Assembly (NCBI GenBank): GCA_018812385.1 | Contig: JAHJDU010000261.1 | Location: forward strand, 1-13,069 | Length of the DNA: 13,069 nucleotides | Reading direction: 5' to 3' | Source: Pseudomonadota bacterium | Lineage (GTDB): Bacteria; Desulfobacterota; Desulfobacteria; Desulfobacterales; Desulfobacteraceae | Shown: piece by piece, positions 6,734-13,069 of the stretch | Layout of the letters: every line of letters begins with the position of its first letter | How positions within the stretch are numbered: the first letter of the stretch is position 1 | Notes under the pieces: generated by a model | The model's database searches: none | Told to the model about the DNA's origin: nothing | What the model saw: the letters and a program-made list of their open reading frames with translations, nothing else | Program-made: the position numbers and the translations under genes

Positions 6734-7495
6734 ATGGCATATGATGATGCATATACAGATTGCAAATGGGTGGAATTTGACGTCCTTGAACGGTTCATGA
6801 AGGATGTGCTGATGGCAAGCGGCATCCCCCAAGAAGATGCAGGCATTATCAGTGATGTGCTTATCACATCAGACAAACGCGGCATTGATTCCCATGGCAT
6901 CGGCCGGTTGAAATCCATTTACATTGACAGAATTGATGCAGGCATTCTGAACCCGATCACTAAAATCACAATTGTGAAGGACAAAAAAACCACTGCAGTA
7001 CTGGACGGTAACAACGGCATGGGGCATGTCATCGCCAAAAAAGCCATGCAGATGGCAAAGGGAAAGGCGGCGCTGACGCCCCTTGGCGGCATCGGCGAAG
7101 ACACTGGCGGATATAAAGGCTACGGATATGCCACCATTGTTGAAGTCCTTTGTGCAGCCTTGCAGGGAAATAATTTTCTAAAACAGGTCAACGAAATTGA
7201 TGCTGCCGGCAAAAAGGTTCCCATTCAGCTGGGCCATTTCTTTATTGCCATTGATATTGAAGAGTTCACCGAACTTGCCCGGTTTAAAAAAGATGCCGGG
7301 GATATCATGCGGGAGTTGCGCTCATCCAAAAAAGCGCCGGGCCAAAACCATATTTATACGGCAGGGGAAAAAGAATGGATTGCCTGGCAATATCGAAAAC
7401 TCCATGGGTGTCCTGTCCCCAAAACCCTTCAGTCCCAGATGAAAGGATTCAGGGATCGCTTCAAATTGAACTATTGTTTTGATTTTGAAAAATGA
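6734..7495 (+). CDS. Ldh_2-family malate/L-lactate dehydrogenase with a large internal deletion
   Basis: The protein has 253 residues, while this NAD(P)-dependent 2-hydroxyacid dehydrogenase family normally has about 350. The N-terminal part is normal, with RGIDSHGIGRL at 49-59 and GNNGMGHVIAKKAM at 92-105. The C-terminal part is also normal, with GKAALTPLGG at 110-119, GYKGYGYATIVE at 126-137, LGHFFIAID at 166-174 and YTAGEKE at 208-214. The stretch that should lie between MQMA and KGKAAL, about 100 residues, is missing in frame at roughly 7057-7064. In the family that stretch holds the active-site Asn-x-x-His region and much of the nucleotide pocket, so the product is probably inactive. AGGAG at 6720-6724 supports the ATG. 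Its TGA overlaps the ATG of the next, ruined gene (ATGA), suggesting a former two-gene operon. Confidence 0.82.
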   Translation: MAYDDAYTDCKWVEFDVLERFMKDVLMASGIPQEDAGIISDVLITSDKRGIDSHGIGRLKSIYIDRIDAGILNPITKITIVKDKKTTAVLDGNNGMGHVIAKKAMQMAKGKAALTPLGGIGEDTGGYKGYGYATIVEVLCAALQGNNFLKQVNEIDAAGKKVPIQLGHFFIAIDIEEFTELARFKKDAGDIMRELRSSKKAPGQNHIYTAGEKEWIAWQYRKLHGCPVPKTLQSQMKGFRDRFKLNYCFDFEK

Positions 7496-8022
7496 AAATT
7501 GCCTGAAAAACCCTGCCGGCTGCCGGATATGGCTCCACCAGTTCAACCTGCGCCATCATTTTGTAGATGATTCATATTTCCCGCCTAAGCGACCCGATGA
7601 CCCCGAATTTTTTAATCCTCCTGTGGATAAGATTAATCCGGTTGTATTGTTTTTTCCCAACAATGGCTATATTAACGACCCCCAGCTTTCGGTTGAAAAT
7701 CTCCAGCAGGCGAGTGAATTAAACGGCACCACCTTCATGTTCAATTCCGAAGTGGCAGAAATCCGGAAGCATTCTAACAGTGCATTTTGTTCCTTCTCCT
7801 GAGCGGTTTTCCTATGAAGATGAGGGGATAACGGTAGGAGACGGGGATCTGGCAGGGTATCACAGACCCGAAGTCGGAAACATCATTCTAGTGGGCAGTG
7901 AAGATCCGGACTGTGATAAGCTTGACTGGATTCCGATTTATGACAAATCAGATCTTGATGGTTTTTATCTGGCCATTGGCACCAGCGGCAATCAGTACAA
8001 AAATGGACCGGATGTGACCGGT
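7492..8022 (+). pseudogene. Shredded FAD-dependent oxidoreductase (DAO/sarcosine oxidase type)
   Basis: Three frames carry ordered pieces of one FAD enzyme of the D-amino-acid/sarcosine oxidase type. The first, from an ATG at 7492 that overlaps the upstream stop, reads MKIA, a TGA (7504-7506), then LPAAGYGSTSSTCAII. That segment normally follows the dinucleotide-binding fold, which is missing. The second (about 7566-7779) contains GYINDPQLSVENL and FNSEVAEIRK. The third (from 7780) contains HFVPSPERF, RPEVGNIILVGSEDPDC and IPIYDKSDLDGFYLAIGTSG, the end of the FAD domain. About 180 of an expected 400 or more residues remain. The third frame runs on to a stop at 8071-8073. The gene was probably co-translated with the damaged dehydrogenase before it, perhaps oxidising an amine or amino acid. 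Confidence 0.78.
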
Positions 8023-8060
8023 AATTTCCGTTGTTATATTTTTAGAGGAATAAATTTATC

Positions 8061-8550
8061 GTGTCAGAACTAACTAAGAGACAGTGCAAAACGGGTACAG
8101 GAATTTCTTTTAGCCAAGGGTTTTCCCTTTAATGTTAAAGAGCTTCCCGGCTCAACCAGAACTGCGCAAGAAGCAGCTGATAGCATTGGATGTACACTAT
8201 CTCAAATAGCTAAATCTCTTGTTTTTAGAGAGAAGGGAACAAACCTTCCGATACTTATTATCGCATCTGGTTCAAATCGAGTTGATTTAAAGAAAATTGA
8301 AAAATCGACGGGTTTGAAACTTGACAAAGCTGATGGAAAGTATGTTAAAGCAAAAGTCGGGTTTGCCATCGGTGGAGTTCCTCCTGTAGGCCATAATAAA
8401 CCCTTAAAAACCATATTGGATCCAGATCTCAAGAAATATGAAGAAATCTGGGCTGCCGCCGGAACTCCTTTTGCTGTTTTTCAATTGAAGTCGATTAATC
8501 TTGAACCTCTTACAAAAGGGGAATGGGTTGATTTATCAGAAAATTTATAA
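8061..8550 (+). pseudogene. YbaK/EbsC-family aminoacyl-tRNA deacylase, frameshifted near the start
   Basis: From 8074 the frame encodes about 158 residues of a YbaK/EbsC-type protein, a family that removes wrongly attached amino acids from tRNA (for example Cys from tRNA(Pro)). Landmarks are RVQEFLLAKGF, ELPGSTRTAQEAADSIGC, QIAKSLVFREKG and GFAIGGVPPVGH, all in the expected order. The frame has no usable start: a stop lies at 8071-8073, and the first in-frame ATG (8314) is halfway in. The likely start GTG at 8061 reads VSEL in another frame. A tandem CTAA CTAA at 8070-8077 separates the two. Removing one CTAA restores a continuous 161-residue protein starting VSELRDSAKRVQ, the usual family length. 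AGAGGA at 8044-8049 could be its ribosome site. The rest is clean, so the lesion may be recent or an assembly error. Confidence 0.85.
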
Positions 8551-8681
8551 AAAAATGTTCATCATGACTGAAGATAAAATCCTGTGCTCTAAAAAATCTG
8601 AAAGGCTGTATTCCCGACAGTGAGAAAAAGCGATATCACCCACTTTAATTACAATCAGAAAAATTTGGAAATTGAGCGGGC

Positions 8682-9080
8682 TTATTCCGAGACAGGAACA
8701 TTGCCGCTGTGATGAGCCCAGGAAACACGGGTTTTCCCCTGGATGTCATCTACCCGGAGATACCCTTTGGCAATCAGGTCTTTCATGGTAAATTCAACAA
8801 AGTCACCTTCAAGGCCTGTCATCTCGCAGATTTGTTGAGACAGTCGGGCCAGTGCTGCGTCAAGGTCCTGGAAAACCCCATTGTCCTGCTCTATCACGTC
8901 CTGACTTAAAAGAATAAAAATCATTTTTGTGCGATAGTGGCCGCCCACCTGCATCTGTTCAAAGGGGGTGGCGGTCTTGTTCTTATATTTTTCCTTCAAC
9001 ACTTCCCATTCCTGCCGGATCTTTGCACCGGAAGCATGGACAAAGGCATCCATTTCTTCAGGAGACAATGTCCGGACCAA
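8682..9080 (-). CDS. Unrecognised 132-residue reading frame, probably the 3' part of a broken gene
   Basis: This minus-strand frame can start at a TTG (9078-9080) and ends at 8682. The composition looks like real protein, with acidic and amphipathic segments such as LSPEEMDAFVHASGAK near the N-terminus and DLIAKGYLRVDDIQGKTRVS near the C-terminus. I do not recognise a domain. There are no clear membrane segments, signal peptide or cysteine motifs. Its first codons overlap, in another frame, the end of a B12-binding-type N-terminal fragment that has a good ribosome site. The simplest reading is that it is the C-terminal part of the same or an adjacent gene, brought into contact by a deletion. 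It has no convincing ribosome site of its own. Confidence 0.4.
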   Translation of the reverse strand: MVRTLSPEEMDAFVHASGAKIRQEWEVLKEKYKNKTATPFEQMQVGGHYRTKMIFILLSQDVIEQDNGVFQDLDAALARLSQQICEMTGLEGDFVEFTMKDLIAKGYLRVDDIQGKTRVSWAHHSGNVPVSE

Positions 9081-9252
9081 ACGCCAAGAGCTCTTTTTTC
9101 ATTTTTTCAGGAGAATATCCCCGGACAATATAGTCCAGAATCATCACCTGTGCTCCAGCATTTTCACATACTGCGGCAATATACGTCAGCCCCAGCGGCG
9201 GAGACGGGATTTCCTCCAAAGGATACGGTGGGGCAATAAGGGCTATTTTCAT
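9058..9252 (-). pseudogene. N-terminal fragment of a B12-binding radical-SAM protein
   Basis: Starting at the ATG at 9250-9252, with AAGGAG a few bases upstream, the frame reads MKIALIAPPYPLEEIPSPPL and GLTYIAAVCENAG, then YSPEKMKKELLAFGPDIVS, and stops. This is the start of the cobalamin-binding domain that heads many radical-SAM methylases and cyclases: a beta strand with PP-P, then the PPLGL-Y-AA segment, then the GPDIV strand. The remaining domain and the CX3CX2C radical-SAM core are absent from the window. After the GPDIV strand the sequence passes in another frame into an unrecognised 132-residue frame, so I infer a deletion and frameshift near 9060-9080. Confidence 0.7.
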
Positions 9253-9446
9253 TCCAATTCTCCTTAACAACAAACCATCCGGCCTTTTGCCGATCCAGGT
9301 GTTTATCAACTCCCGTGGTTTATGGCAAGGGCATATTGCAGAAAGCGGCAACACTGTAATGGAAATCATGAAAAACAAGGTGAAGGATAGAAACGAATTT
9401 TAGGGGCGGAAAAACGGGAATTAAGAAGCAGGAACTCTTTACGCTC

Positions 9447-10388
9447 TCAGAATGTTTTATTAACAATAGTTGATTTTTGACAATATATGCTCCAGCCTAT
9501 GTGGCTGAGTAGCGCAGTAAGAACGATTAATCCACCAGTCATCGTTCGAATTGTTGGGATTTCATCATGAATCAGCCACATCCATATCGGCCCCAACATT
9601 GTTTCAGTAGTCCCCAAAAGTGCGGCAAGGGCTGAAGGAATGAGGCGTACTCCCGTAGCAAAAAGGGCAAGGCCAAGGCCAAGATTCAAACTTCCGAAAA
9701 CCATTAGGATTCCCATATCAGGTAGTGTCACCATAAAAGTACTCGCCAAAACTCCAGACACACAAGCCGACATTACAGTACCCAGACAAACTGCCGGAAC
9801 CATTCGTACATGAGCGTACCGTCGAGTAATCACGGTTGCACAGGCAAAAGCAAAGGCGATCATCATGGACAAGGTATCGCCTATTGGAGATACCTTGCCA
9901 GTTAAAGAATCAGACACCATGACTGCCACACCCATAATAACAAATGCAATGGCAATCCATGTTGGCAACGCCACTCGTTCACGAAACAGTATCCAAATAA
10001 TCAAAGCCGCAATCAATGGGACACCTGCCTGCATCAACAAAATATTGGCGACTGTCGTGTGTGCCAATGCGACAATGAAACAGGTTGACGCAATAGCAAA
10101 ACAAATAGCAACGCAAATTCCTGGTAATCCCATGTCTGTAAATAATTTAAGGGTGCCACGCTGTCCTTTTCGGACAAGCATAAATGCCAATAAAAACAGT
10201 GCCGCCCAAACAGACCGCCAGAAGACAATTATCCAGCTTTCTCCCGTCGTAATAAAGTATTTAAGTGCCCCACCAAAACTCCAAACAATGGCAGACGCAA
10301 GAACCAAAGCAAAACCAAAACGATTTTCAGGATTACTCCTGGTTTTTTCCTGGCCTGTAGTTGGAGATGATCTAAGTGAGTTTTTCAA
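9447..10388 (-). CDS. EamA/DMT-superfamily membrane transporter
   Basis: This 313-residue inner-membrane protein shows the duplicated EamA fold with about ten hydrophobic segments. The first half starts near residue 25 (FALVLASAIVWSFGGAL) and the second near residue 168 (GDTLSMMIAFAFACATVI). Each half ends with the family's typical helix; the second contains SALAALLGTTETMLGPIWMW at about 251-270. Known relatives export amino acids or other small metabolites, but the substrate here is unknown. The start is a TTG at 10386-10388, the only candidate before the first helix, since a TAA lies two codons upstream in frame; AGGA lies about seven bases before it. The gene has no overlapping partner on its strand. 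Its presence beside tRNA-editing genes may hint at handling an amino acid or analogue, which is inference. Confidence 0.9.
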   Translation of the reverse strand: MKNSLRSSPTTGQEKTRSNPENRFGFALVLASAIVWSFGGALKYFITTGESWIIVFWRSVWAALFLLAFMLVRKGQRGTLKLFTDMGLPGICVAICFAIASTCFIVALAHTTVANILLMQAGVPLIAALIIWILFRERVALPTWIAIAFVIMGVAVMVSDSLTGKVSPIGDTLSMMIAFAFACATVITRRYAHVRMVPAVCLGTVMSACVSGVLASTFMVTLPDMGILMVFGSLNLGLGLALFATGVRLIPSALAALLGTTETMLGPIWMWLIHDEIPTIRTMTGGLIVLTALLSHIGWSIYCQKSTIVNKTF

Positions 10389-10591
10389 CTGTTAATCCTG
10401 AAAAAATATGGTTATAGAAATTTTTTGAGGCATCATAGATATCAAGTTGCTTTTTGTCAATAAAAGTATAAAAGCAATTTCAAAAGCTGCAATATGCACT
10501 TGCCTTGGGGTTGCGGGGCTGATAACCTGAAGGACATAGTTAAAACATCCCCCAGGGTTTACATCCGGCATGAAAATGTTTATATAAAGCG

Positions 10592-10633
10592 CTGGAGATT
10601 TTAAACTCAGACCCACTGCATTTCAATCTCCAG
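10592..10633. repeat. 9-base inverted repeat with 24-base loop
   Basis: CTGGAGATT at 10592-10600 is exactly complementary to AATCTCCAG at 10625-10633. It is not followed by a T run, so it is not a standard terminator. It lies between divergent genes and could be an RNA hairpin, an operator or chance. Confidence 0.5.
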
Positions 10634-10723
10634 GAAAATCCCAGTTTTAATGGATTATTTACACCATAACCCGGTCACATAAACGGGCTGCTTGAAGTAT
10701 GATATGATCAGAGGGAAATTATT

Positions 10724-10838
10724 ATGAACAAACAAATCATTGCTTATGGTAGCCGGCACAAATGGTTTTTGTACTGAACTGATGAGGATTACAAACGGAA
10801 AAATGATCGGAAAAATTCAGGATAATAGAAAATCTTAA
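10724..10838 (+). pseudogene. Small frameshifted relic, possibly of a PAPS-reductase-like protein
   Basis: An ATG at 10724, with AGAGG about eight bases upstream, opens MNKQIIAYG and then runs into nonsense. Removing one A at 10751 lets the frame continue as AGTNGFCTELMRITNGKMIG and a few further residues to a TAA at 10836-10838. The repaired N-terminus, IIAYGAGTN, resembles the pyrophosphate-loop start of PAPS-reductase-like ATP-using proteins, which often read YG-GTNS. Only about 37 residues remain and the later part does not match that family well, so the assignment is weak. Confidence 0.3.
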
Positions 10839-10913
10839 TGGTCGACAAATTATCGTTGGATTTCAGAAGCCATTGTATTAAAAACCCTCAGCTTATAGAA
10901 AAAGGAAATAAGA

Positions 10914-11792
10914 ATGAATGTCTGTTATGATGGAAATGTTCTGGAAGAATTGCTCCGGCTGTTAGCGCTGGAAAAGATTGAAGAAAATATTTACAGGGGC
11001 CAAAGCCAGGATCTCGGGTTCGGCAATGTCTTTGGCGGCCAGGTTCTGGGGCAGGCTTTGTCTGCCGCATCCCGGACAGTGGGCTCGGAGTTCAATGCCC
11101 ACAGCCTTCACGGGTATTTTATGCGGGCCGGGGATGCCACCAAACCCATTGTCTATACAGTAGACTGCATAAGGGACGGGAAAAGCTTTGTCACCCGCCG
11201 GGTGGTGGCCGTTCAGAATGGCCTTGCCATTTTCTCTATGGGAACCTCTTTTCACAGGGATGAGCCAGGATATGAACACCAGGACGAAATGCCGGACATT
11301 AAAGGGCCTGATGGCATAGAATCCGATGTTGAGATGGTCAGACGCTTCTCTGATAAGATTCCACGGGAAAGTCTTGAAAAACTTCTTTGTAAAAAACCCA
11401 TTGAAATCCGGGTAGTCAACCCGGTCGATCCCTTTAACCCCAAAGCTATGCCACCGGAAAAATATGCCTGGTTCAGGGCTATTGACAAAATCCCGGACGA
11501 TGCAGCCACCCACCGGTATATGCTGGCCTATGCCTCGGATTTTTATGTATCCTCAACTGCCCTTTATCCCCATGGCAAAACCTTCTGGTCCCCGGACATG
11601 CAGGTGGCAAGTCTGGACCATTCCATGTGGTTCCATAGGGAATTTAGAATGGACGACTGGCTCCTCTATGTCATGAAAAGCCCTAGCGCGGGTAAAGCAA
11701 GAGGGCTGAGCATCGGTTCCATCTATACACGGGACGGGGTCCTGGTAGCCAGTGTGGCCCAGGAAGGGTTGTTAAGGCCCTTGAAAAAATAA
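10914..11792 (+). CDS. tesB: Acyl-CoA thioesterase II (TesB family)
   Basis: This is a 292-residue double-hotdog thioesterase that hydrolyses acyl-CoA to free acid and CoA. It aligns along its whole length with E. coli TesB (286 residues): IEENIYRGQSQDLG at 22-35, FGGQVLGQAL at 40-49, YFMRAGD at 68-74, and LDHSMWFHR at 234-242. Of the E. coli catalytic triad, Asp204 corresponds to Asp209 in YASD and Gln278 to Gln283 in VAQEG, while Thr228 corresponds to Ser233 in VASLD, a conservative change that keeps a hydroxyl. AAGGA at 10902-10906 supports the ATG at 10914. The FadH-like gene follows 74 bases later on the same strand, suggesting one transcript for fatty acyl turnover. It looks intact. Confidence 0.95.
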   Translation: MNVCYDGNVLEELLRLLALEKIEENIYRGQSQDLGFGNVFGGQVLGQALSAASRTVGSEFNAHSLHGYFMRAGDATKPIVYTVDCIRDGKSFVTRRVVAVQNGLAIFSMGTSFHRDEPGYEHQDEMPDIKGPDGIESDVEMVRRFSDKIPRESLEKLLCKKPIEIRVVNPVDPFNPKAMPPEKYAWFRAIDKIPDDAATHRYMLAYASDFYVSSTALYPHGKTFWSPDMQVASLDHSMWFHREFRMDDWLLYVMKSPSAGKARGLSIGSIYTRDGVLVASVAQEGLLRPLKK

Positions 11793-11866
11793 ATCTATAT
11801 CGCACATATGGAAACCTTCACGGCATTCAAATTATTAAAAAAATAAAATAAATATAGGAAGAGATA

Positions 11867-12973
11867 ATGAGAGATCCCATTTTTGAACCCATCATCATAA
11901 ATAAGCTTAAAATTAAAAACAGGATATATCTTCCTGCAATGCACCTGGGCATGGCACAGGATTTTGAAGTCACGGACCAGATCATTAATTTCTATACACA
12001 AAGGGCCAAGGGCAGACCTGGAATGATTTGTGCCGGGTATGCAACTGTGGATGAACTTTCAGGCAATACCCAGAATATCGGGGCCCATGATGACAAATTC
12101 ATACCAGGACTTCAAAAGCTTTCAAAAGCCATTAAAGACAATGGGTCTCTTAGCGCAATCCAGATAAACCATGCAGGTCGATATAATTTTTCCTTTTTCC
12201 TTAATGGAAAACAACCTGTGGCACCTTCTGCCATAGCGTCAAGAATGACAAAAGAAACCCCCAAAGAAATGACGGCAGATGAAATAAAAACAACCATCAA
12301 CTCTTTTGCACAGGCTGCATTAAGGGTACAAAAAGCAGGCTTTGATGCAGTGGAAGTATTAAGCGGAACAGGATATCTTATCAGTGAATTCCTTTCTCCT
12401 TTGACCAACCAGCGCAGGGACAATTATGGAGGAAGCTTTGAAAACAGGATGAGATTCGGACTTGAGGTTGTAAAGGCTGTCAGGGATGCTATAGGGAAAG
12501 ATTTCCCTTTGATTGTCAGGATGAACGGCAATGACTTTATGCCAGGAGGAAACCCAAGGGCTGAACTGCAGGAATATGCCAAAGCCCTGTCAGACGGTCT
12601 GGTTGATGCTCTTTGCATCAATGTGGGATGGCACGAGGCAAGGGTGCCTCAAATCGTGAGCTGCGTACCCAGAGGCGCTTTTTCATACCTTGCCAGGGGG
12701 ATCAAAGAAAAAGTAAAGGTGCCTATTATTGCAAGCCACAGGATTAATGATCCTAAAACAGCAAGACAAATGCTGGATAACGGTATGTGCGACATGGTGG
12801 CCATGGGCCGCAGCCTTATTGCCGATCCAATGCTCCCTGAAAAAACAAGGCTTGGAAAGGAAAAGGAAATCATACATTGCATTGCCTGTGCTCAAGGATG
12901 CTTTGATAACCTTTTCAAATTAAAACATGGTGAATGGTATTTAAAATCCAGGAAAGTTCTTTGGCTGTTTTGA
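11867..12973 (+). CDS. FadH-like NADH:flavin oxidoreductase, truncated (2,4-dienoyl-CoA/enoate reductase type)
   Basis: The 368 residues cover the FMN-binding barrel of the 2,4-dienoyl-CoA reductase/enoate reductase family. These enzymes reduce conjugated acyl-CoA or enoates and in full length (about 650-670 residues) also carry a 4Fe-4S cluster and an FAD/NAD domain. Visible are QINHAGR at 99-105, Tyr170 in GTGYLISEFLSP, NYGGSFENR at 186-194, His256 in GWHEAR and MGRSLIADP at 313-321. E. coli FadH uses the equivalents of Tyr170 and His256 in catalysis. The cluster motif begins with Cys338, Cys341 and Cys345, but the fourth position, 12 residues later, is Trp357. Just after it, deleting one A in the AAAA at 12943-12946 gives YLNPG, as expected for the family. 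So the C-terminal half is lost and the cluster is incomplete. AGGAAGAG precedes the ATG. Confidence 0.88.
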   Translation: MRDPIFEPIIINKLKIKNRIYLPAMHLGMAQDFEVTDQIINFYTQRAKGRPGMICAGYATVDELSGNTQNIGAHDDKFIPGLQKLSKAIKDNGSLSAIQINHAGRYNFSFFLNGKQPVAPSAIASRMTKETPKEMTADEIKTTINSFAQAALRVQKAGFDAVEVLSGTGYLISEFLSPLTNQRRDNYGGSFENRMRFGLEVVKAVRDAIGKDFPLIVRMNGNDFMPGGNPRAELQEYAKALSDGLVDALCINVGWHEARVPQIVSCVPRGAFSYLARGIKEKVKVPIIASHRINDPKTARQMLDNGMCDMVAMGRSLIADPMLPEKTRLGKEKEIIHCIACAQGCFDNLFKLKHGEWYLKSRKVLWLF

Positions 12974-12993
12974 ATAATAGTGGAGGCAGACAA

Positions 12994-13069
12994 ATGTTAG
13001 TTGCCGTGATAGATAATTATGACTCGTTCACATTCAATCTGGTTCACTATATCCGTGAAACGGGAGCGG
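12994..13069 (+). CDS. Anthranilate/aminodeoxychorismate synthase glutamine amidotransferase, N-terminal end
   Basis: The 25 codons to the window edge read MLVAVIDNYDSFTFNL followed by VHYIRETGA. This is the standard beginning of the class I glutamine amidotransferase subunit TrpG/PabA, which supplies ammonia to make anthranilate or aminodeoxychorismate. The DNYDSFT signature is at residues 7-13. GGAGG at 12982-12986, seven bases before the ATG, supports this start, although the frame is open upstream to an ATG at 12934. The catalytic Cys and His-Glu lie outside the window. Whether it is trpG or pabA cannot be told here, and no trpE or pabB precedes it. Confidence 0.9.
   Translation, partial: MLVAVIDNYDSFTFNLVHYIRETGA

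Larger units (their letters stand above)
10389..10913. other. 525-base stretch without an intact gene
   Basis: This interval separates the divergent EamA and TesB genes. It holds a 9-base inverted repeat (10592-10633), a small frameshifted relic (10724-10838) and, at the right edge, the TesB ribosome site. A 74-codon minus-strand frame (10392-10616) starting ATGGGC has no recognisable domain and no ribosome site that I can defend. No clear promoter boxes or rho-independent terminator were seen. Confidence 0.6.

Noticed and set aside
8622..8711. Short plus-strand frame from GTG at 8622 to TGA at 8711
   Set aside because: It is about 30 codons, has no ribosome site or recognised motif, and overlaps the end of the minus-strand frame at 8682.
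9270..9402. Plus-strand open stretch ending ESGNTVMEIMKNKVKDRNEF
   Set aside because: Its composition is protein-like and it could be another gene relic, but no start, ribosome site or family could be supported.
9865..10395. 176-codon plus-strand frame
   Set aside because: It is antisense to the EamA transporter, whose hydrophobic segments and family motifs are clear; the plus frame has no recognisable features.
10962..11513. 183-codon minus-strand frame
   Set aside because: It lies opposite tesB, which matches its family along its full length.
12934..12993. In-frame ATG extending TrpG/PabA upstream by 20 codons
   Set aside because: The family begins right before the DNYDSFT motif and GGAGG precedes the ATG at 12994.
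1..13069. CRISPR arrays, tRNA or rRNA genes
   Set aside because: No regularly spaced short repeats and no cloverleaf or rRNA-like sequence were seen on reading both strands.

Overview
The window looks like a piece of chromosome from a strictly anaerobic, fatty-acid-using bacterium, most likely a sulfate reducer of the Desulfobacterales (Desulfobacterota). That placement is an inference from gene content: a stand-alone multi-cluster ferredoxin beside an acyl-CoA ligase, a FadH-like enoate reductase, a B12/radical-SAM relic, a group II intron relic and moderate GC. No rRNA, tRNA or CRISPR array was seen.

Layout. Positions 1-1079 (minus) hold a class III aminotransferase that runs off the left edge. 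Positions 1269-4240 form a cassette bounded by two 52-base direct repeats (43/52 identical). It carries a cysteine-rich 4Fe-4S protein, a wrecked hotdog thioesterase and an intact acyl-CoA ligase. Positions 4342-8550 contain members of three unrelated families of free-standing aminoacyl-tRNA editing domains: AlaX (minus), a B3/4-domain protein, and YbaK/EbsC, which is frameshifted. Between them lie an ISL3-type transposase tail, a YkgJ-type cysteine-cluster protein, a DNA methyltransferase relic fused to group II intron domains V-VI, an internally deleted Ldh_2 dehydrogenase and a shredded FAD oxidoreductase. Positions 8682-9252 (minus) are the remains of a B12-binding radical-SAM type gene and an unrecognised downstream frame. 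Positions 9447-10388 (minus) encode an EamA-type exporter. Positions 10914-12973 encode a TesB thioesterase and the front half of a FadH-like flavoenzyme. The window ends in the first codons of trpG/pabA.

The intact genes suggest two themes: acyl-CoA handling (ligase, ferredoxin protein, TesB, enoate reductase) and amino-acid or tRNA quality control (aminotransferase, AlaX, B3/4, YbaK, EamA exporter). The strongest overall impression is decay. At least eight genes keep recognisable conserved blocks but have lost internal segments, gained in-frame stops or carry 1- to 4-base indels, while several neighbours are clean. I do not see a convincing new multi-gene defence or metabolic system. The items most worth checking are the repeat-bounded cassette, the intron/methyltransferase junction and the cluster of tRNA-editing domains.
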